A stretch of 64,000 nt of DNA from an uncultured Paracoccaceae bacterium. Lineage in GTDB: Bacteria > Pseudomonadota > Alphaproteobacteria > Rhodobacterales > Rhodobacteraceae. The position numbers and the translations under genes were made by a program. The first letter of the stretch is position 1, and each line of letters starts with the position of its first letter. The stretch spans positions 417,558-481,557 of the forward strand of contig CANMFL010000004.1 in NCBI GenBank assembly GCA_947497185.1. Reading direction: 5' to 3'. Below the pieces are notes generated by a model. The model made no database searches. It was not told the DNA's origin and saw nothing but the letters and a program-made list of their open reading frames with translations. Below, piece after piece: positions 45,338 to 55,598 of the stretch.

Positions 45338-47010
45338 AGCGTCGGCGTCAGCGACAGCAGGTTCTTTGAATATTCCGCCTGCGGATTGGTGAAAAACGGC
45401 TCTGATCCACCGGATTCCATTACTTTTCCGCCTTGCAGTACAGTAATGTCATCGGACATTTGACGCACGACCGCGAGGTTATGACTGATGAACAACATGG
45501 TCAGGCCAAAGGTCTTTTGCAGGTCTTTCAGCAAGTTCAAAACCTGCGCTTGGATCGATACATCAAGCGCGGATGTTGGTTCGTCGCAGATCAGAAACCG
45601 TGGTCGCGCAAGCAATGCACGCGCCACAGCGATCCGTTGACGTTGACCGCCCGAAAATTGATGCGGGTATTTGTCGATCGCATCAGGGGCAAGCCCAACC
45701 AACGACAACATCGCCGCACAGAGCGCGCGCCGTTTTGCTGCGTCATTTTCCAACCCATAAAGCCAGAGAGGCTCGGCCAGTAATGCGCCTACCCGATGTC
45801 GCGAATTCAGGCTCGAATAAGGATCTTGGAACACCATTTGTATGATGCGTCGCGACTGGTCTTTGCGAGCGCGTGATTTCGCGTCAGGCAAAGGTTCGTC
45901 GCCCAATGTCATCGTACCGGCGCTGGGCTGCACGAGGCCGGTTAACACTTTAGCCATGGTCGATTTGCCCGAGCCGCTTTCGCCGACCAAGCCCATGACC
46001 GTGCCGGCCCGAACATCCAGCGAAACAGAGTCTAACGCGGTGAAACTGTCCGGCTTTCGGAACAATGACGTGCGTTCGCCCGCGAATTTTACGGTAATAT
46101 CGTGCGCCTGTAGTCCGATAGGGTCTTGTACACCGCCGTCGAGCAGCCACGCTTCGGCATCAACGCCGCTGATGATTTGCGGGGCTTCAACATCGGCCTC
46201 GGTCGCAGGCACCAAAAAGCGGTCGATCTTTTTATCCAACCTTGGCACGGCGGCCAGCAATGCTTGGGTATACGGGTGTTCAGGCTCGCGCAGAATCTTT
46301 GCCGTCTCGCCGGTTTCCATGACCTTTCCGCCACGCAGCACGGTCACTTTGTCGGTAATCTGCGCGATTACGCCAATGTCGTGCGTAATCAGGATAAAAC
46401 CGATGCCGCGTTCGTCGGCCAAATCGCGGATCAGGTCGAGAACCTGCGATTGCACCGCGACATCCAGCGCGGTTGTCGGTTCATCCGCGATAATCAACTC
46501 AGGGTTCGTGCAGAGCGCCAAGGCGATCACGACGCGCTGCCGCATCCCGCCAGAGAACTGATGCGGGTAGGCTTTGATCCGTTCCGCCGCATTTTTGATC
46601 CCGATCTCAGACAGCAGTGCGACAGCGCGATCACGCGCATCAGAGTCTGAAATATTCTCGTGCGCCTGCATCGTCTCAATCAGTTGATCTTCGATCCGCA
46701 TGAGAGGGTTCAGGCTGGTTTGCGGATCTTGAAAGATCATCGAAATACGCGCACCGCGCACAGCATGGGCTTGCGCAGGTGTTAACGTGCGCAGGTTGGT
46801 GTCATGCAAAGACATCTCGCCCTGTGCGACATAGCCGGGTGATTGCAGTAGCCCGATGATCGCGGCACCGATGGTCGATTTTCCAGCGCCGCTTTCCCCG
46901 ACTAATCCGTGAATTTCGCCGGGTTTGACACTGATATCGACATTTTCGACAGCCGTGAATTCACCTCGGCGGGACGGAAATTTGACGGTTAGCTTCGTGA
47001 CTTGCAGCAT
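45334..47010 (-). CDS. Double ATP-binding subunit of a second peptide-type ABC importer
   Basis: This 558-residue fusion has two nucleotide-binding domains. The first has GESGAGKST at 38-46, signature FSGGMRQRVVIAL and Walker B LIIADEPTTALD. The second has GESGSGKST near 334, signature FSGGQRQRIAVAR and FLICDEPTSALD. All motifs are intact, unlike the slightly deviating second Walker B of the system at 4811. The start overlaps the permease stop by one base; the stop overlaps the TbpB-like gene end by four bases on the other strand. Confidence 0.95.
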   Translation of the reverse strand: MLQVTKLTVKFPSRRGEFTAVENVDISVKPGEIHGLVGESGAGKSTIGAAIIGLLQSPGYVAQGEMSLHDTNLRTLTPAQAHAVRGARISMIFQDPQTSLNPLMRIEDQLIETMQAHENISDSDARDRAVALLSEIGIKNAAERIKAYPHQFSGGMRQRVVIALALCTNPELIIADEPTTALDVAVQSQVLDLIRDLADERGIGFILITHDIGVIAQITDKVTVLRGGKVMETGETAKILREPEHPYTQALLAAVPRLDKKIDRFLVPATEADVEAPQIISGVDAEAWLLDGGVQDPIGLQAHDITVKFAGERTSLFRKPDSFTALDSVSLDVRAGTVMGLVGESGSGKSTMAKVLTGLVQPSAGTMTLGDEPLPDAKSRARKDQSRRIIQMVFQDPYSSLNSRHRVGALLAEPLWLYGLENDAAKRRALCAAMLSLVGLAPDAIDKYPHQFSGGQRQRIAVARALLARPRFLICDEPTSALDVSIQAQVLNLLKDLQKTFGLTMLFISHNLAVVRQMSDDITVLQGGKVMESGGSEPFFTNPQAEYSKNLLSLTPTL

Positions 47011-47918
47011 CAGCGCAACCTCGGGTTAAAGACATCGCGTAGGAAATCGCCAAGGATGTTGATCGACACGACAAGTGCGACGAGGAACATCGTCGGCACC
47101 CATAAAATCCACCACTCACCTGACAGCAAAAAGCCCATTCCGATGCGAATAAGCGTCCCTAACGAAGGGGAATCCGCCGGCAATCCGATGCCGAGGAACG
47201 ACAATGTCGCCTCCAACAGGATCGCGCTGGCGAGATCCACGGTCATGATTACCAGCAGTGGTCCCATGATGTTTGGCAGGATATGCCACAACATGACGCG
47301 CAACGGATGTTGGCCCATGATCATCGCGGCTTGGACGTATTCTTTGTTCTTTTCGACGAAAACTGATGCGCGGGCGGTACGTGCAAAGTTCACCCAAAGC
47401 GATAGCGCGATTGCCGTTGTTAACACGATCACGCGCATCTCTTGGTGAACGGCAGTCGGCAGAACGCCACGCGCAATGCCGTCGATGAGCAAGGCGGTCA
47501 GAATCGCGGGCAGTGCTAATTGCACGTCGGCCACGCGCATAATAATCGCATCCAATCGTCCACCATAATAGCCCGCAATCAGGCCTAGGCTGACACCAAG
47601 CACTAGCGCAATCGCCATCGCAACGATTCCGATCAGCATCGACAGGCGTGCGCCATATAGGATCGCTGCGACCATATCGCGGCCTTGATCGTCGGTGCCA
47701 AGTGGGAAGCGGGATGTGCCGTATTCTTCCCACATAGGCGGCAGCAAGCCGTCCATCAGCGAAAAAGAGGCTAAATCATACGGGTTAGTGTCTACTAGCC
47801 ACGGTGCAAAGATCGCGCCGAACAGGATCGCAATCGCTGTAAGGGCCGCGATAATCGCTGCCGGTCTGCGTCTGAAAAGCCAGAAACCGTCACTATCCCA
47901 GAGTTTATACAGCATCAC
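47010..47918 (-). CDS. Peptide-type ABC transporter permease (DppC/OppC family)
   Basis: The 302-residue permease has the usual DppC features: an N-terminal helix, the periplasmic FPLGTDDQGRD motif near 70-80, and the membrane core with the EYVQAAMIMGQ coupling helix. Its start overlaps the DppB-like gene by four bases and its stop overlaps the ATPase start by one. No N-terminal extension is present, in contrast to the permease at 3618. Confidence 0.94.
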   Translation of the reverse strand: MMLYKLWDSDGFWLFRRRPAAIIAALTAIAILFGAIFAPWLVDTNPYDLASFSLMDGLLPPMWEEYGTSRFPLGTDDQGRDMVAAILYGARLSMLIGIVAMAIALVLGVSLGLIAGYYGGRLDAIIMRVADVQLALPAILTALLIDGIARGVLPTAVHQEMRVIVLTTAIALSLWVNFARTARASVFVEKNKEYVQAAMIMGQHPLRVMLWHILPNIMGPLLVIMTVDLASAILLEATLSFLGIGLPADSPSLGTLIRIGMGFLLSGEWWILWVPTMFLVALVVSINILGDFLRDVFNPRLR

Positions 47919-48889
47919 GCAGCCTCCTTGACGCGAAGGCGCGGGTCAATCGCGACGTAAAGCAGATCAACGATCAGGTTCACCAAAACAAAGAAGAACG
48001 CGATGACCACAAGGTAAACTCCCATCACTGGAATATCGACGAACCGGATGGATTCGAGGAACAACAGACCCATGCCGGGCCATTGGAAAACAGACTCTGT
48101 TACGATGGAAAACGCGATTACGCCGCCGAATTGCAAGCCGATGATTGTGATCACGGGGACCATCGTATTCGCCAGCGCATGTTTGTAATGCAGTGACCGT
48201 GTCGGGATGCCACGCGCCATGGCAAAGCGGATGTAGTCGGTCTTCATGACCTCCATCATCTGCGCGCGCACAAGCCGCATGGTTAAGGTCAGTTGGTAAA
48301 CGCCCAGCGTGAGGGCGGGCAAAATCAGTGACCGCCAGCCGTCGATTGTTAGAAATGACGTGGTCCAGCCGCCGATTTGTACCGTGCCGGATCGCCCAAA
48401 GGTCGGTAGCCATCCCAGTTGCACGCCGAACAGGAAAATCAACATGATCCCAATGACAAATGTAGGGATCGAAACGCCGATCAGCGTGGTTAACAAAATC
48501 GCCTGAGACGCGACGCCATTGGGCCGCAAGGCGGTGTAAACGCCCGCCGGAATGCCGATCATCAGAGAAATAATCAGCGCGAACGTTCCAAGTTCTAACG
48601 TCGCAGGTAGGCGTTTTGCGATCATCTCGCCGACAGGTTCACGGGTGCGGTAGGAATACCCAAAATCGCCACGCAGCAGATCGGTGCTGAAGCGGTAGAA
48701 TTGTACAGCAAAGGCATCGTTGAGCCCCAGCTCTTCGCGCAGACGTTCGCGGTCGGCTGTCGATGTTTCCACGCCCGTCATTTGGCTGACAGGATCACCG
48801 ACAAAACGGAAAAGTGAAAACGCAAGAAACGCGACGGCCAGCATCACAAAGGCGGACTGAACAAGCCGCTTAAAGATGAGATAGACCAT
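47915..48889 (-). CDS. Peptide-type ABC transporter permease (DppB/OppB family)
   Basis: The 324-residue inner-membrane permease starts with a hydrophobic helix and continues through FVGDPVSQMTG into a standard DppB core, with DYIRFAMARGIPTRSLHYKH as the cytoplasmic coupling region near 233-252. It follows the binding-protein gene by 69 bases and overlaps the DppC-like gene by four, so one message for binding protein, two permeases and ATPase is likely. Confidence 0.94.
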   Translation of the reverse strand: MVYLIFKRLVQSAFVMLAVAFLAFSLFRFVGDPVSQMTGVETSTADRERLREELGLNDAFAVQFYRFSTDLLRGDFGYSYRTREPVGEMIAKRLPATLELGTFALIISLMIGIPAGVYTALRPNGVASQAILLTTLIGVSIPTFVIGIMLIFLFGVQLGWLPTFGRSGTVQIGGWTTSFLTIDGWRSLILPALTLGVYQLTLTMRLVRAQMMEVMKTDYIRFAMARGIPTRSLHYKHALANTMVPVITIIGLQFGGVIAFSIVTESVFQWPGMGLLFLESIRFVDIPVMGVYLVVIAFFFVLVNLIVDLLYVAIDPRLRVKEAA

Positions 48890-48958
48890 CGCAATTTCCG
48901 TGTATTAGAGAGGCATCCGGAACTATAGATCGTCCCGAATGCTAATGTTAGTGTCTAA

Positions 48959-50533
48959 TTACTCGACAGTCACCCAGCGCAACATAAAGAAGTTGTCAGC
49001 GCGTTGTGTCAGGTTGATGTTCTCTTTTGCGGCCCAGATCAATGGCTGCGTATAAAGAGGTACATAGGCGGTTTCAGACTGTGTGATCGCAACCAATTCG
49101 TCGATCAATGCCTGACGTGTCGCAGGGTCGATCTCTTGTTGGATTTGCGGCAGCAGCGCGTCTACTTCAGCGTTAGAGTAGTTGCCAAAGTTCCATGAAC
49201 CCAGTTTCGCTTCGTCGTCTTGTGAGTGCAGCAAGAAACGGATCGGGTGCTCTGCGTCGAATGTACCTGGGGACCAGCCCAGCAAGAACATGTCGAAATC
49301 GCCTTCGCGCAATTGCTCCCAGTAGTTCCGCACTGGAACTGTGGTTAATTCCGCGTCCATCCCAACAGCCGCCAGCATAGATGCAGTTGCGCGGCACAAA
49401 GCTTCGTCATTGATGTAGCGGTCGTTTGTGCATTTCAGGCCAAACGAGAACCCATCCGGATAACCCGCTTCTGTCAGCAATTCGCGTGCACGATCTGGGT
49501 CATACGCCGGACGGTCTGCGTTCGCTTCGGAATAGCCCGAGATACCTTCAGGCACCAACTGGCTGACAGGTTCGATTTTGCCGCGCATCACCACGCGGTC
49601 AATCGTGTTCACGTCGATTGCGTGGGCGACTGCAAGGCGCACTTTAGGGTCTGTGAAAGGGTTTGTATCAGTCACGTCTTCGGAAAACAGCAGTTTTTCG
49701 TGGTCGTGGCCAAAGCCGAACATGATCACGCGCGTTTCCAATCCTTCGATGACTTTGAAGCCATCGCGACCTTCGATTTGGCCCACGTCTTGCAGCGGGA
49801 TCGGCTCGATAAAGTCGATTTCGCCGGACAAAAGCGCCCCGAGACCAGTTGATGCGTTGCCGATTGGCGTCAATGTGGCCTCGGTCACGTTGTGTTCGAC
49901 CTCGTCCCACCAGCCGTCATAAGGCACCAGCGTTGTGGATACGCCCGGATCGCGGGATGAAATCATGAACGGGCCGGTGCCATTTGCGTTGCGTGTCGCA
50001 AAGTTTTCCGCGTCGCGTGCCGGACGTGTCGCATCGTTGTCGGTTGACCAGCCGCTGTCCATAATCAGGAAGTTGGCGATGCTGTCAGGGAACAATGGGT
50101 TCGGCGCGGACGTCACAAATTCGACGGTAAAGTCGTCGATGACGCGGAATTCAGTAACAGGTGCAAACCAAGACCGCACATCGGATTCTTCACTGGATGC
50201 GCGTTCATACGAGAATTTCACGTCTTCGGCGGTGAAGGCAGACCCGTCTTGGTATGTCACACCTTCGCGTAGGTTGAAGCGCCAGCCATTTTCATCTGTC
50301 AGCGGCTCCCACGACACGGCCAAAGATGGCTCGATTGTCATGTCCTTGTCGCGGCGCACGAGGCCTTCGTAGACGTTGTTCAAGAATGACGTCACAGGTG
50401 CGGCGTTTACCGCATGCGGGTCCATCGTTTGCGGGTCCGTGGTGGATGCCCAGCGGAATGTTTCGGCATTCGCCCCATTTGCAACCAGCGCAATCGCTGC
50501 TGCTGACAGTTTAAGTTTGTTCGATAAACGCAT
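48959..50533 (-). CDS. ABC transporter substrate-binding protein, SBP family 5
   Basis: This periplasmic binding protein (524 residues from the preferred start) opens with the Sec signal MRLSNKLKLSAAAIALVANG, ending ANA. Family 5 features include TTDPQTMDPHAVN near 31-43 and GWRFNLREGVTYQDGSAF near 83-100. The frame is open upstream to 50584 and an ATG lies at 50539, but AGGG is directly joined to that ATG, so the ATG at 50533 has the better spacing. It is the first gene of the second peptide-type ABC system. Substrate is unknown. Confidence 0.93.
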   Translation of the reverse strand: MRLSNKLKLSAAAIALVANGANAETFRWASTTDPQTMDPHAVNAAPVTSFLNNVYEGLVRRDKDMTIEPSLAVSWEPLTDENGWRFNLREGVTYQDGSAFTAEDVKFSYERASSEESDVRSWFAPVTEFRVIDDFTVEFVTSAPNPLFPDSIANFLIMDSGWSTDNDATRPARDAENFATRNANGTGPFMISSRDPGVSTTLVPYDGWWDEVEHNVTEATLTPIGNASTGLGALLSGEIDFIEPIPLQDVGQIEGRDGFKVIEGLETRVIMFGFGHDHEKLLFSEDVTDTNPFTDPKVRLAVAHAIDVNTIDRVVMRGKIEPVSQLVPEGISGYSEANADRPAYDPDRARELLTEAGYPDGFSFGLKCTNDRYINDEALCRATASMLAAVGMDAELTTVPVRNYWEQLREGDFDMFLLGWSPGTFDAEHPIRFLLHSQDDEAKLGSWNFGNYSNAEVDALLPQIQQEIDPATRQALIDELVAITQSETAYVPLYTQPLIWAAKENINLTQRADNFFMLRWVTVE

Positions 50534-50668
50534 GTGCATCCCTAATCTCGATTCAGTTTGTGTTACACTGACGTCGTGCGACACTTTGTCAAATCACGCT
50601 TATTTTGAATCGCACGTCATGGCAAAGCGATCAATACACACGGCGCTTGCTAGGGTGCCGAGTGTTGC

Positions 50669-50681
50669 CAAGGATGCCTTG
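50669..50681. promoter_or_regulatory. Small dyad in the gap between the ABC and Mrp operons
   Basis: CAAGG and CCTTG around three bases form a short dyad in the 261-bp divergent region between the binding-protein gene and the antiporter operon. It could be part of a control site for either operon. I see no convincing -35/-10 pair nearby. Confidence 0.25.
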
Positions 50682-50794
50682 TTGGCGCGAAATCATCAAC
50701 ATAATCATTGAAATCGATCCGGTTTCCCTTGAGGTACGGGCGAAACCAACTAGAAACGTGTAAACCATTTTGACCTAAAAGATCAGGAGTTCGC

Positions 50795-53656
50795 GTGTCC
50801 CTCTTCCTTATCGTTGCGTTACCGTTTTTGGGGGCCTTGCTTCCCGGTCTTATGAATTCCGCAGGTCGTGCTGCCTGTGCAGGCGTCACATTTATGGTGA
50901 CGTTGGCCACATTTGTCGGTTTATTAACCAACTTGCCTACAGTTTTGGCAGGAGAACTAGTGACCGTAGGCATCGACTGGATGCCGTTGCTGGGCCTCAA
51001 TGTGACCTTGATGCTTGACGGGCTCGGGTTTTTCTTTGCCTGCTTGATCCTTGGTATTGGCCTTTTGATCATCACCTACGCGCGGTTCTATCTGGCGCGT
51101 GAAGACAACATGGGTGAATTTTTCACCTACCTGTTGTTGTTCCAAGGCGCGATGGTCGGGATCGTTCTGTCCGATAACATCCTGCTTTTGTTGGTGTTCT
51201 GGGAGCTTACGTCGCTGTCGTCTTTCCTGCTGATCGGCTATTGGAAACATCTGCCTGAAGGTCGCCAAGGCGCGCGTATGGCCCTGACCGTCACTGGTAT
51301 GGGTGGTCTCGCGATGATCGGTGGCATGATGATCCTTGGGCAGATTGTCGGCAGCTACGACCTGTCCGTGATCTTGCAGAACCGTGATCTGATTCAAGCT
51401 GATCCGCTGTATCTACCTGCGTTGATCCTGATTTTGCTCGGGTGTTTCACTAAATCCGCGCAATTCCCGTTCCATTTCTGGTTGCCGCACGCAATGGCCG
51501 CCCCGACACCCGTGTCCGCCTATCTGCACTCTGCAACGATGGTGAAAGCCGGGATTTTCTTGATGGCGCGCATGTGGCCAGTGCTATCAGGCACGCCTGA
51601 ATGGTTTGTCATCGTCACTGGTGCAGGCTTGATCACGATGGTTCTTGGCGCTGTGATTGCGCTGTTCAAGCATGATCTCAAAGCGTTGCTCGCATTCTCC
51701 ACCGTTTCCCACCTTGGCTTGATCACGATGTTGCTCGGCACCGGGACCGCTTTTGGTGCGATGGCTGCGATGTTCCACATCCTGAACCACGCGACCTTTA
51801 AGGCGGCGTTGTTCATGTCCGCTGGCATCATCGACCACGAAACCCACACCCGCGATATTCGCAGGCTCGGTGGGTTGCGGCACTTGATGCCCATTACTTT
51901 TGGTATCGCGACGCTGGCGGCTTTGTCGATGGCGGGGATTCCGTTGCTGAACGGGTTCTTGTCAAAAGAGATGATGCTCGAGGAAGCAACGCACACCGTT
52001 CTGTTCAATTCGCCCATTTTAGTGCCTGTTTTGGCCACTATCGGGTCGCTGTTCTCTGCTGCATATTGCTTCCGCTTGATCGGTCACACCTTCCTTGGTC
52101 CGCAGCGCGACGATTATCCGGCCAAGCCGCACGACCCGCCTGTTGGTCTTTGGGGGCCGCCTGCGTTGCTGGCGACTTTGGTCGTCGTGATTGGTGTCGC
52201 GCCGTTCCTTGCCGAGCCATTTGTGAAGCTTGTCACCGCTTCGGTTTTGGGTGGCGTCGTAGACGTCCCCGACGCGCACTTCAAAATCTGGCACGGCCTG
52301 ACCACGGCGCTTTATATGTCGATCATCGCTGTTGGCGGCGGTCTATTGATGCTTGCGATATTCAATCCTGCTTTGCGGGTTTGGGATGCAGCACCGCGTC
52401 CAGAGGCGAAGCGGATTTTCGACGCTATTATTGCGGCGTCCGTGTCATTGGCCCGCAAATTTATCGCACCGCTGCATGACGGTTCGTTCTCGCGCTATGC
52501 CGCGATCATGGCTGTGACCGTGCTTGCCGTGGGCTATCACGCTTGGACCACGGGCACCGTCGCGCCAGCCACACGCATTTTGCAACCTACGAACTTTGTT
52601 CAGGTCGCCGGGTGGTTTATGCTGGTGGCCGCGACCGTTGGTTTGGTGTTCTTGCACCGCGACAGGCTGTTGTCATTGATCCTGATCGGGATCGTCGGCC
52701 TGATGGTGTCAGTCGGTTTCGTGGTGTTCAGCGCACCTGATTTGGCCATGACGCAATTAACTGTCGAAGTTGTCACGATCATTCTTTTGCTGCTCGCGCT
52801 CAACTTCTTGCCGAACAAAACCCCAATCGAAAGCAGCGTCACGCGCCGCACAATCGACGGTGTTATCGCTGTGGCGGTTGGTGTGGCGGCGGCTGGATTG
52901 TCCTACCACTACATGCTGCGCGACACGATTGTGCCAAGCATTTCCGAATACCACCTCGCTAATTCCTACAAAGGTGGCGGCGGCACAAACGTCGTGAACG
53001 TGATCCTCGTTGATTTCCGTGGCTTTGATACCTTTGGCGAAATTATCGTTCTGGGGATCGCAGCGCTATTGATCTACGCGCTGACCGAGACGCTGCTGTC
53101 CGGTCCTGTGCGTGCGCGTCTGTTGAACCGTAAACCGGATCAACCGCGTGCGGGGAACATGCACCCTATGATGATGGTTGTGATGACCCGCGTGATTATG
53201 CCCATTGTTCTGATGGTCGCGTTCTACATCTTCTGGCGTGGTCATAATGAACCGGGCGGTGGCTTTATCGCAGGTCTGGTCGCGTCGATTGCGATTGTGA
53301 TGCAATATATGGCAAGCGGCTTTGGCTGGACCTCGGCCCGTGTGCGCTATCCGTACCACGGTGTCATCGGGGCTGGTGTTCTGATCGCAGGTCTGACTGG
53401 CATCGGGTCGTGGTTCTTTGGCAAACCGTTCCTGACGTCTGACTACACTTACGTCCGCATCCCGCCGTTTGAAAAGTTTGAGCTGGCCACGGCGGCATTG
53501 TTTGACCTTGGCGTGTTCCTCGCCGTTGTCGGTGCGGTGATGTTGTCACTGGAGAGCTTCTCGCGACTGGCTCGCCGCGCCCATGTGGACGACCCGGATC
53601 ATCCAATGGATATCGACCCGTCGCGTGACGATGAAACCACAAAGGCGGAGGCATAA
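50795..53656 (+). CDS. mnhA: Mrp-type Na+/H+ antiporter subunit A with fused subunit B domain
   Basis: This 953-residue membrane protein is the large proton-channel subunit of a Mrp (multisubunit cation/proton) antiporter, related to NuoL of complex I. LTSLSSFLLIGYW near 144-156, the KSAQFPFHFWLPHAM motif near 222-236 and the SAYLHSATMVKAGIFL motif near 243-258 are typical. From about residue 790, MHPMMMVVMTRVIMP and HNEPGGGFIAGL mark a MnhB-type domain fused to the end, so no separate B gene follows. The start is GTG with AGGAG five bases upstream. Two bases separate its stop from subunit C. Confidence 0.95.
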   Translation: MSLFLIVALPFLGALLPGLMNSAGRAACAGVTFMVTLATFVGLLTNLPTVLAGELVTVGIDWMPLLGLNVTLMLDGLGFFFACLILGIGLLIITYARFYLAREDNMGEFFTYLLLFQGAMVGIVLSDNILLLLVFWELTSLSSFLLIGYWKHLPEGRQGARMALTVTGMGGLAMIGGMMILGQIVGSYDLSVILQNRDLIQADPLYLPALILILLGCFTKSAQFPFHFWLPHAMAAPTPVSAYLHSATMVKAGIFLMARMWPVLSGTPEWFVIVTGAGLITMVLGAVIALFKHDLKALLAFSTVSHLGLITMLLGTGTAFGAMAAMFHILNHATFKAALFMSAGIIDHETHTRDIRRLGGLRHLMPITFGIATLAALSMAGIPLLNGFLSKEMMLEEATHTVLFNSPILVPVLATIGSLFSAAYCFRLIGHTFLGPQRDDYPAKPHDPPVGLWGPPALLATLVVVIGVAPFLAEPFVKLVTASVLGGVVDVPDAHFKIWHGLTTALYMSIIAVGGGLLMLAIFNPALRVWDAAPRPEAKRIFDAIIAASVSLARKFIAPLHDGSFSRYAAIMAVTVLAVGYHAWTTGTVAPATRILQPTNFVQVAGWFMLVAATVGLVFLHRDRLLSLILIGIVGLMVSVGFVVFSAPDLAMTQLTVEVVTIILLLLALNFLPNKTPIESSVTRRTIDGVIAVAVGVAAAGLSYHYMLRDTIVPSISEYHLANSYKGGGGTNVVNVILVDFRGFDTFGEIIVLGIAALLIYALTETLLSGPVRARLLNRKPDQPRAGNMHPMMMVVMTRVIMPIVLMVAFYIFWRGHNEPGGGFIAGLVASIAIVMQYMASGFGWTSARVRYPYHGVIGAGVLIAGLTGIGSWFFGKPFLTSDYTYVRIPPFEKFELATAALFDLGVFLAVVGAVMLSLESFSRLARRAHVDDPDHPMDIDPSRDDETTKAEA

Positions 53657-53657
53657 C

Positions 53658-54005
53658 ATGGAACTTCTCGTAGCTTCTGCCATTGGCATTTTGACTGCTG
53701 CTGGTTTGTATTTGGTCCTGCGTTTGCGGACGTTCCCCGTAATCATGGGCGTGTCGTTGCTGACCTATGCGGTGAACATTTTCTTGTTTGCATCAGGACG
53801 CCTGACCGTTGGCGTACCGCCGATCCTGACAGACGCGACCACATACACCGACCCATTGCCGCAGGCCTTGGTGCTGACCGCGATTGTGATTTCATTCGGA
53901 ATGACAGCCGTTGTCGTGATGATTGCGCTTGGTGCGTTTCTGGGCGGCAATGATGATCACGTTGATGATCCCAAACCCGAAGCCGACGCGGGAGACGCAT
54001 CATGA
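53658..54005 (+). CDS. mnhC: Mrp antiporter subunit C
   Basis: The 115-residue protein resembles NuoK, with three hydrophobic segments and the region GVSLLTYAVNIFLFASGRL near 34-52. It is required for the antiporter together with A and D. The frame is open upstream inside mnhA; the ATG at 53658, one base after the mnhA stop, is the real start. The last four bases overlap subunit D. Confidence 0.95.
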   Translation: MELLVASAIGILTAAGLYLVLRLRTFPVIMGVSLLTYAVNIFLFASGRLTVGVPPILTDATTYTDPLPQALVLTAIVISFGMTAVVVMIALGAFLGGNDDHVDDPKPEADAGDAS

Positions 54006-55597
54006 CCCATTGGATCATCCTGCCCATCGTTCTACCCGCGTTCCTCGCACCGTTTATCGTATTAGCTGCGCGGTATCACATCGGCATTCAGCGCGTGATA
54101 TCCGTCGCAGGCATCCTAGCCTTGATCGGCATCGCGGGCGGACTTGCGTGGCAAGCGTCTGACGGCACCGTGTCGCTGTATCAACTCGGCGATTGGGCTG
54201 CCCCGTTCGGCATTGTTGTTGTCGCGGACCGCCTGTCCACGATGATGGTCCTGCTGACCGCCGTGCTTGCGCTGTTCGTGATGCTCTATTCCATCGGATC
54301 AAAGTGGGACGAACGCGGACGGCATTTCCATGCGTTATTCCAGTTTCAACTGATGGGCATCATGGGCGCGTTCCTGACGGGCGACCTTTTCAACTTGTTC
54401 GTGTTTTTCGAGGTCTTGCTGATCGCGTCTTATGGCCTGATGATCCACGCAGGCGGGACTGTGCGTCTGCGGGCAGGGGTGCAGTACGTGTTGTTCAACC
54501 TGCTTGGCTCTACGCTATTCCTGTTCGCGCTTGGCTCGATTTATGCCGAAACAGGCACGCTGAACATGGCGGACCTCGCCGTGCGCGTAGCCTTGTTTGA
54601 TCCGCTGCAATCCTCGGGTATTCGCGTCGCTGCGGTCCTGTTGCTGATGGTCTTCGCGATCAAAGCGGCGATTGTACCGCTGCATTTCTGGCTCCCGTCC
54701 AGCTACGCCGAAGCACCGGCACCCGTCGCAGCCTTGTTCGCGATTATGACTAAAGTGGGCGCCTACGCGATCATTCGGGTCTATACGCTGATCTTCCCAC
54801 CGCAGCTCGAAGCGATTTCTGGCCTGCACGGCTGGTGGTTGATGCCAACGGCCTTGGTGTCGCTGGTTGTCGGTATGGTCGGTGTTTTGGCAGCGAAGAA
54901 ACTCGACCGTTTGGTCGCCTTCTCGGTTATTGGCTCAATGGGCATGGTGATGGTGTCGATCTCGCTGTTCACGCCCGAAGGCATCGCCGCCGCGCTCTAC
55001 TATATCATCCACTCGACATTCGCGGCTGCTGCATTGTTCCTGATCACGGACCTTGTCCGCGCGGGCCGTGCGAACCTTAACCTGACCGCTCAAGCGCCTA
55101 TTGCTGGCGGCACATTGACCGCCGCGTTGTTCTTTATCGCGGCAATCGCCATGGCAGGTTTGCCACCGTTGTCGGGCTTCTTGGGGAAACTGTTGATCTT
55201 GGATGCGGCGTTCGAGTCCGACATCATGGTTTGGGTCTGGGCCGCTGTTCTTGGGTCCAGCTTGATCGCCGTTGTTGGTTTCTCGCGGGCAGGTAGCACG
55301 GTGTTCTGGAAAGCGCGCAGCGTGGCACCGGAAGACGGCGCAGAGATTGCGGCACCACCCGCCACGCTATCTTACGTAGCGGTTGGCGGTCTGATCGCTT
55401 TGCTGGCGGCACACACCGTCTTCGCTGGACCTGCGACGTCTTACACGACGGCCATCGCGCAAGACCTGTTTGCGCCAAACGCCTATGTGACGACTGTGTT
55501 GGATACGCCGGGCAAGCTGTCGGATTACCAAGACGATAGTCACGATGATGATGCAGCCGAAAGCGACGGTACGGTTGAAGAGGATGGTGGGCACTAA
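54002..55597 (+). CDS. mnhD: Mrp antiporter subunit D
   Basis: Subunit D is a second large channel subunit, similar to NuoN/NuoM. In 531 residues it has about 14 hydrophobic segments, EVLLIASYGLMIHAGG near 138-153 and KAAIVPLHFWLPSSYAEAPA near 220-239. An acidic C-terminal tail follows the last membrane segment, with DDSHDDDAAESDG near the end. It starts within the end of mnhC and is followed one base later by mnhE. Confidence 0.96.
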   Translation: MTHWIILPIVLPAFLAPFIVLAARYHIGIQRVISVAGILALIGIAGGLAWQASDGTVSLYQLGDWAAPFGIVVVADRLSTMMVLLTAVLALFVMLYSIGSKWDERGRHFHALFQFQLMGIMGAFLTGDLFNLFVFFEVLLIASYGLMIHAGGTVRLRAGVQYVLFNLLGSTLFLFALGSIYAETGTLNMADLAVRVALFDPLQSSGIRVAAVLLLMVFAIKAAIVPLHFWLPSSYAEAPAPVAALFAIMTKVGAYAIIRVYTLIFPPQLEAISGLHGWWLMPTALVSLVVGMVGVLAAKKLDRLVAFSVIGSMGMVMVSISLFTPEGIAAALYYIIHSTFAAAALFLITDLVRAGRANLNLTAQAPIAGGTLTAALFFIAAIAMAGLPPLSGFLGKLLILDAAFESDIMVWVWAAVLGSSLIAVVGFSRAGSTVFWKARSVAPEDGAEIAAPPATLSYVAVGGLIALLAAHTVFAGPATSYTTAIAQDLFAPNAYVTTVLDTPGKLSDYQDDSHDDDAAESDGTVEEDGGH

Positions 55598-55598
55598 A

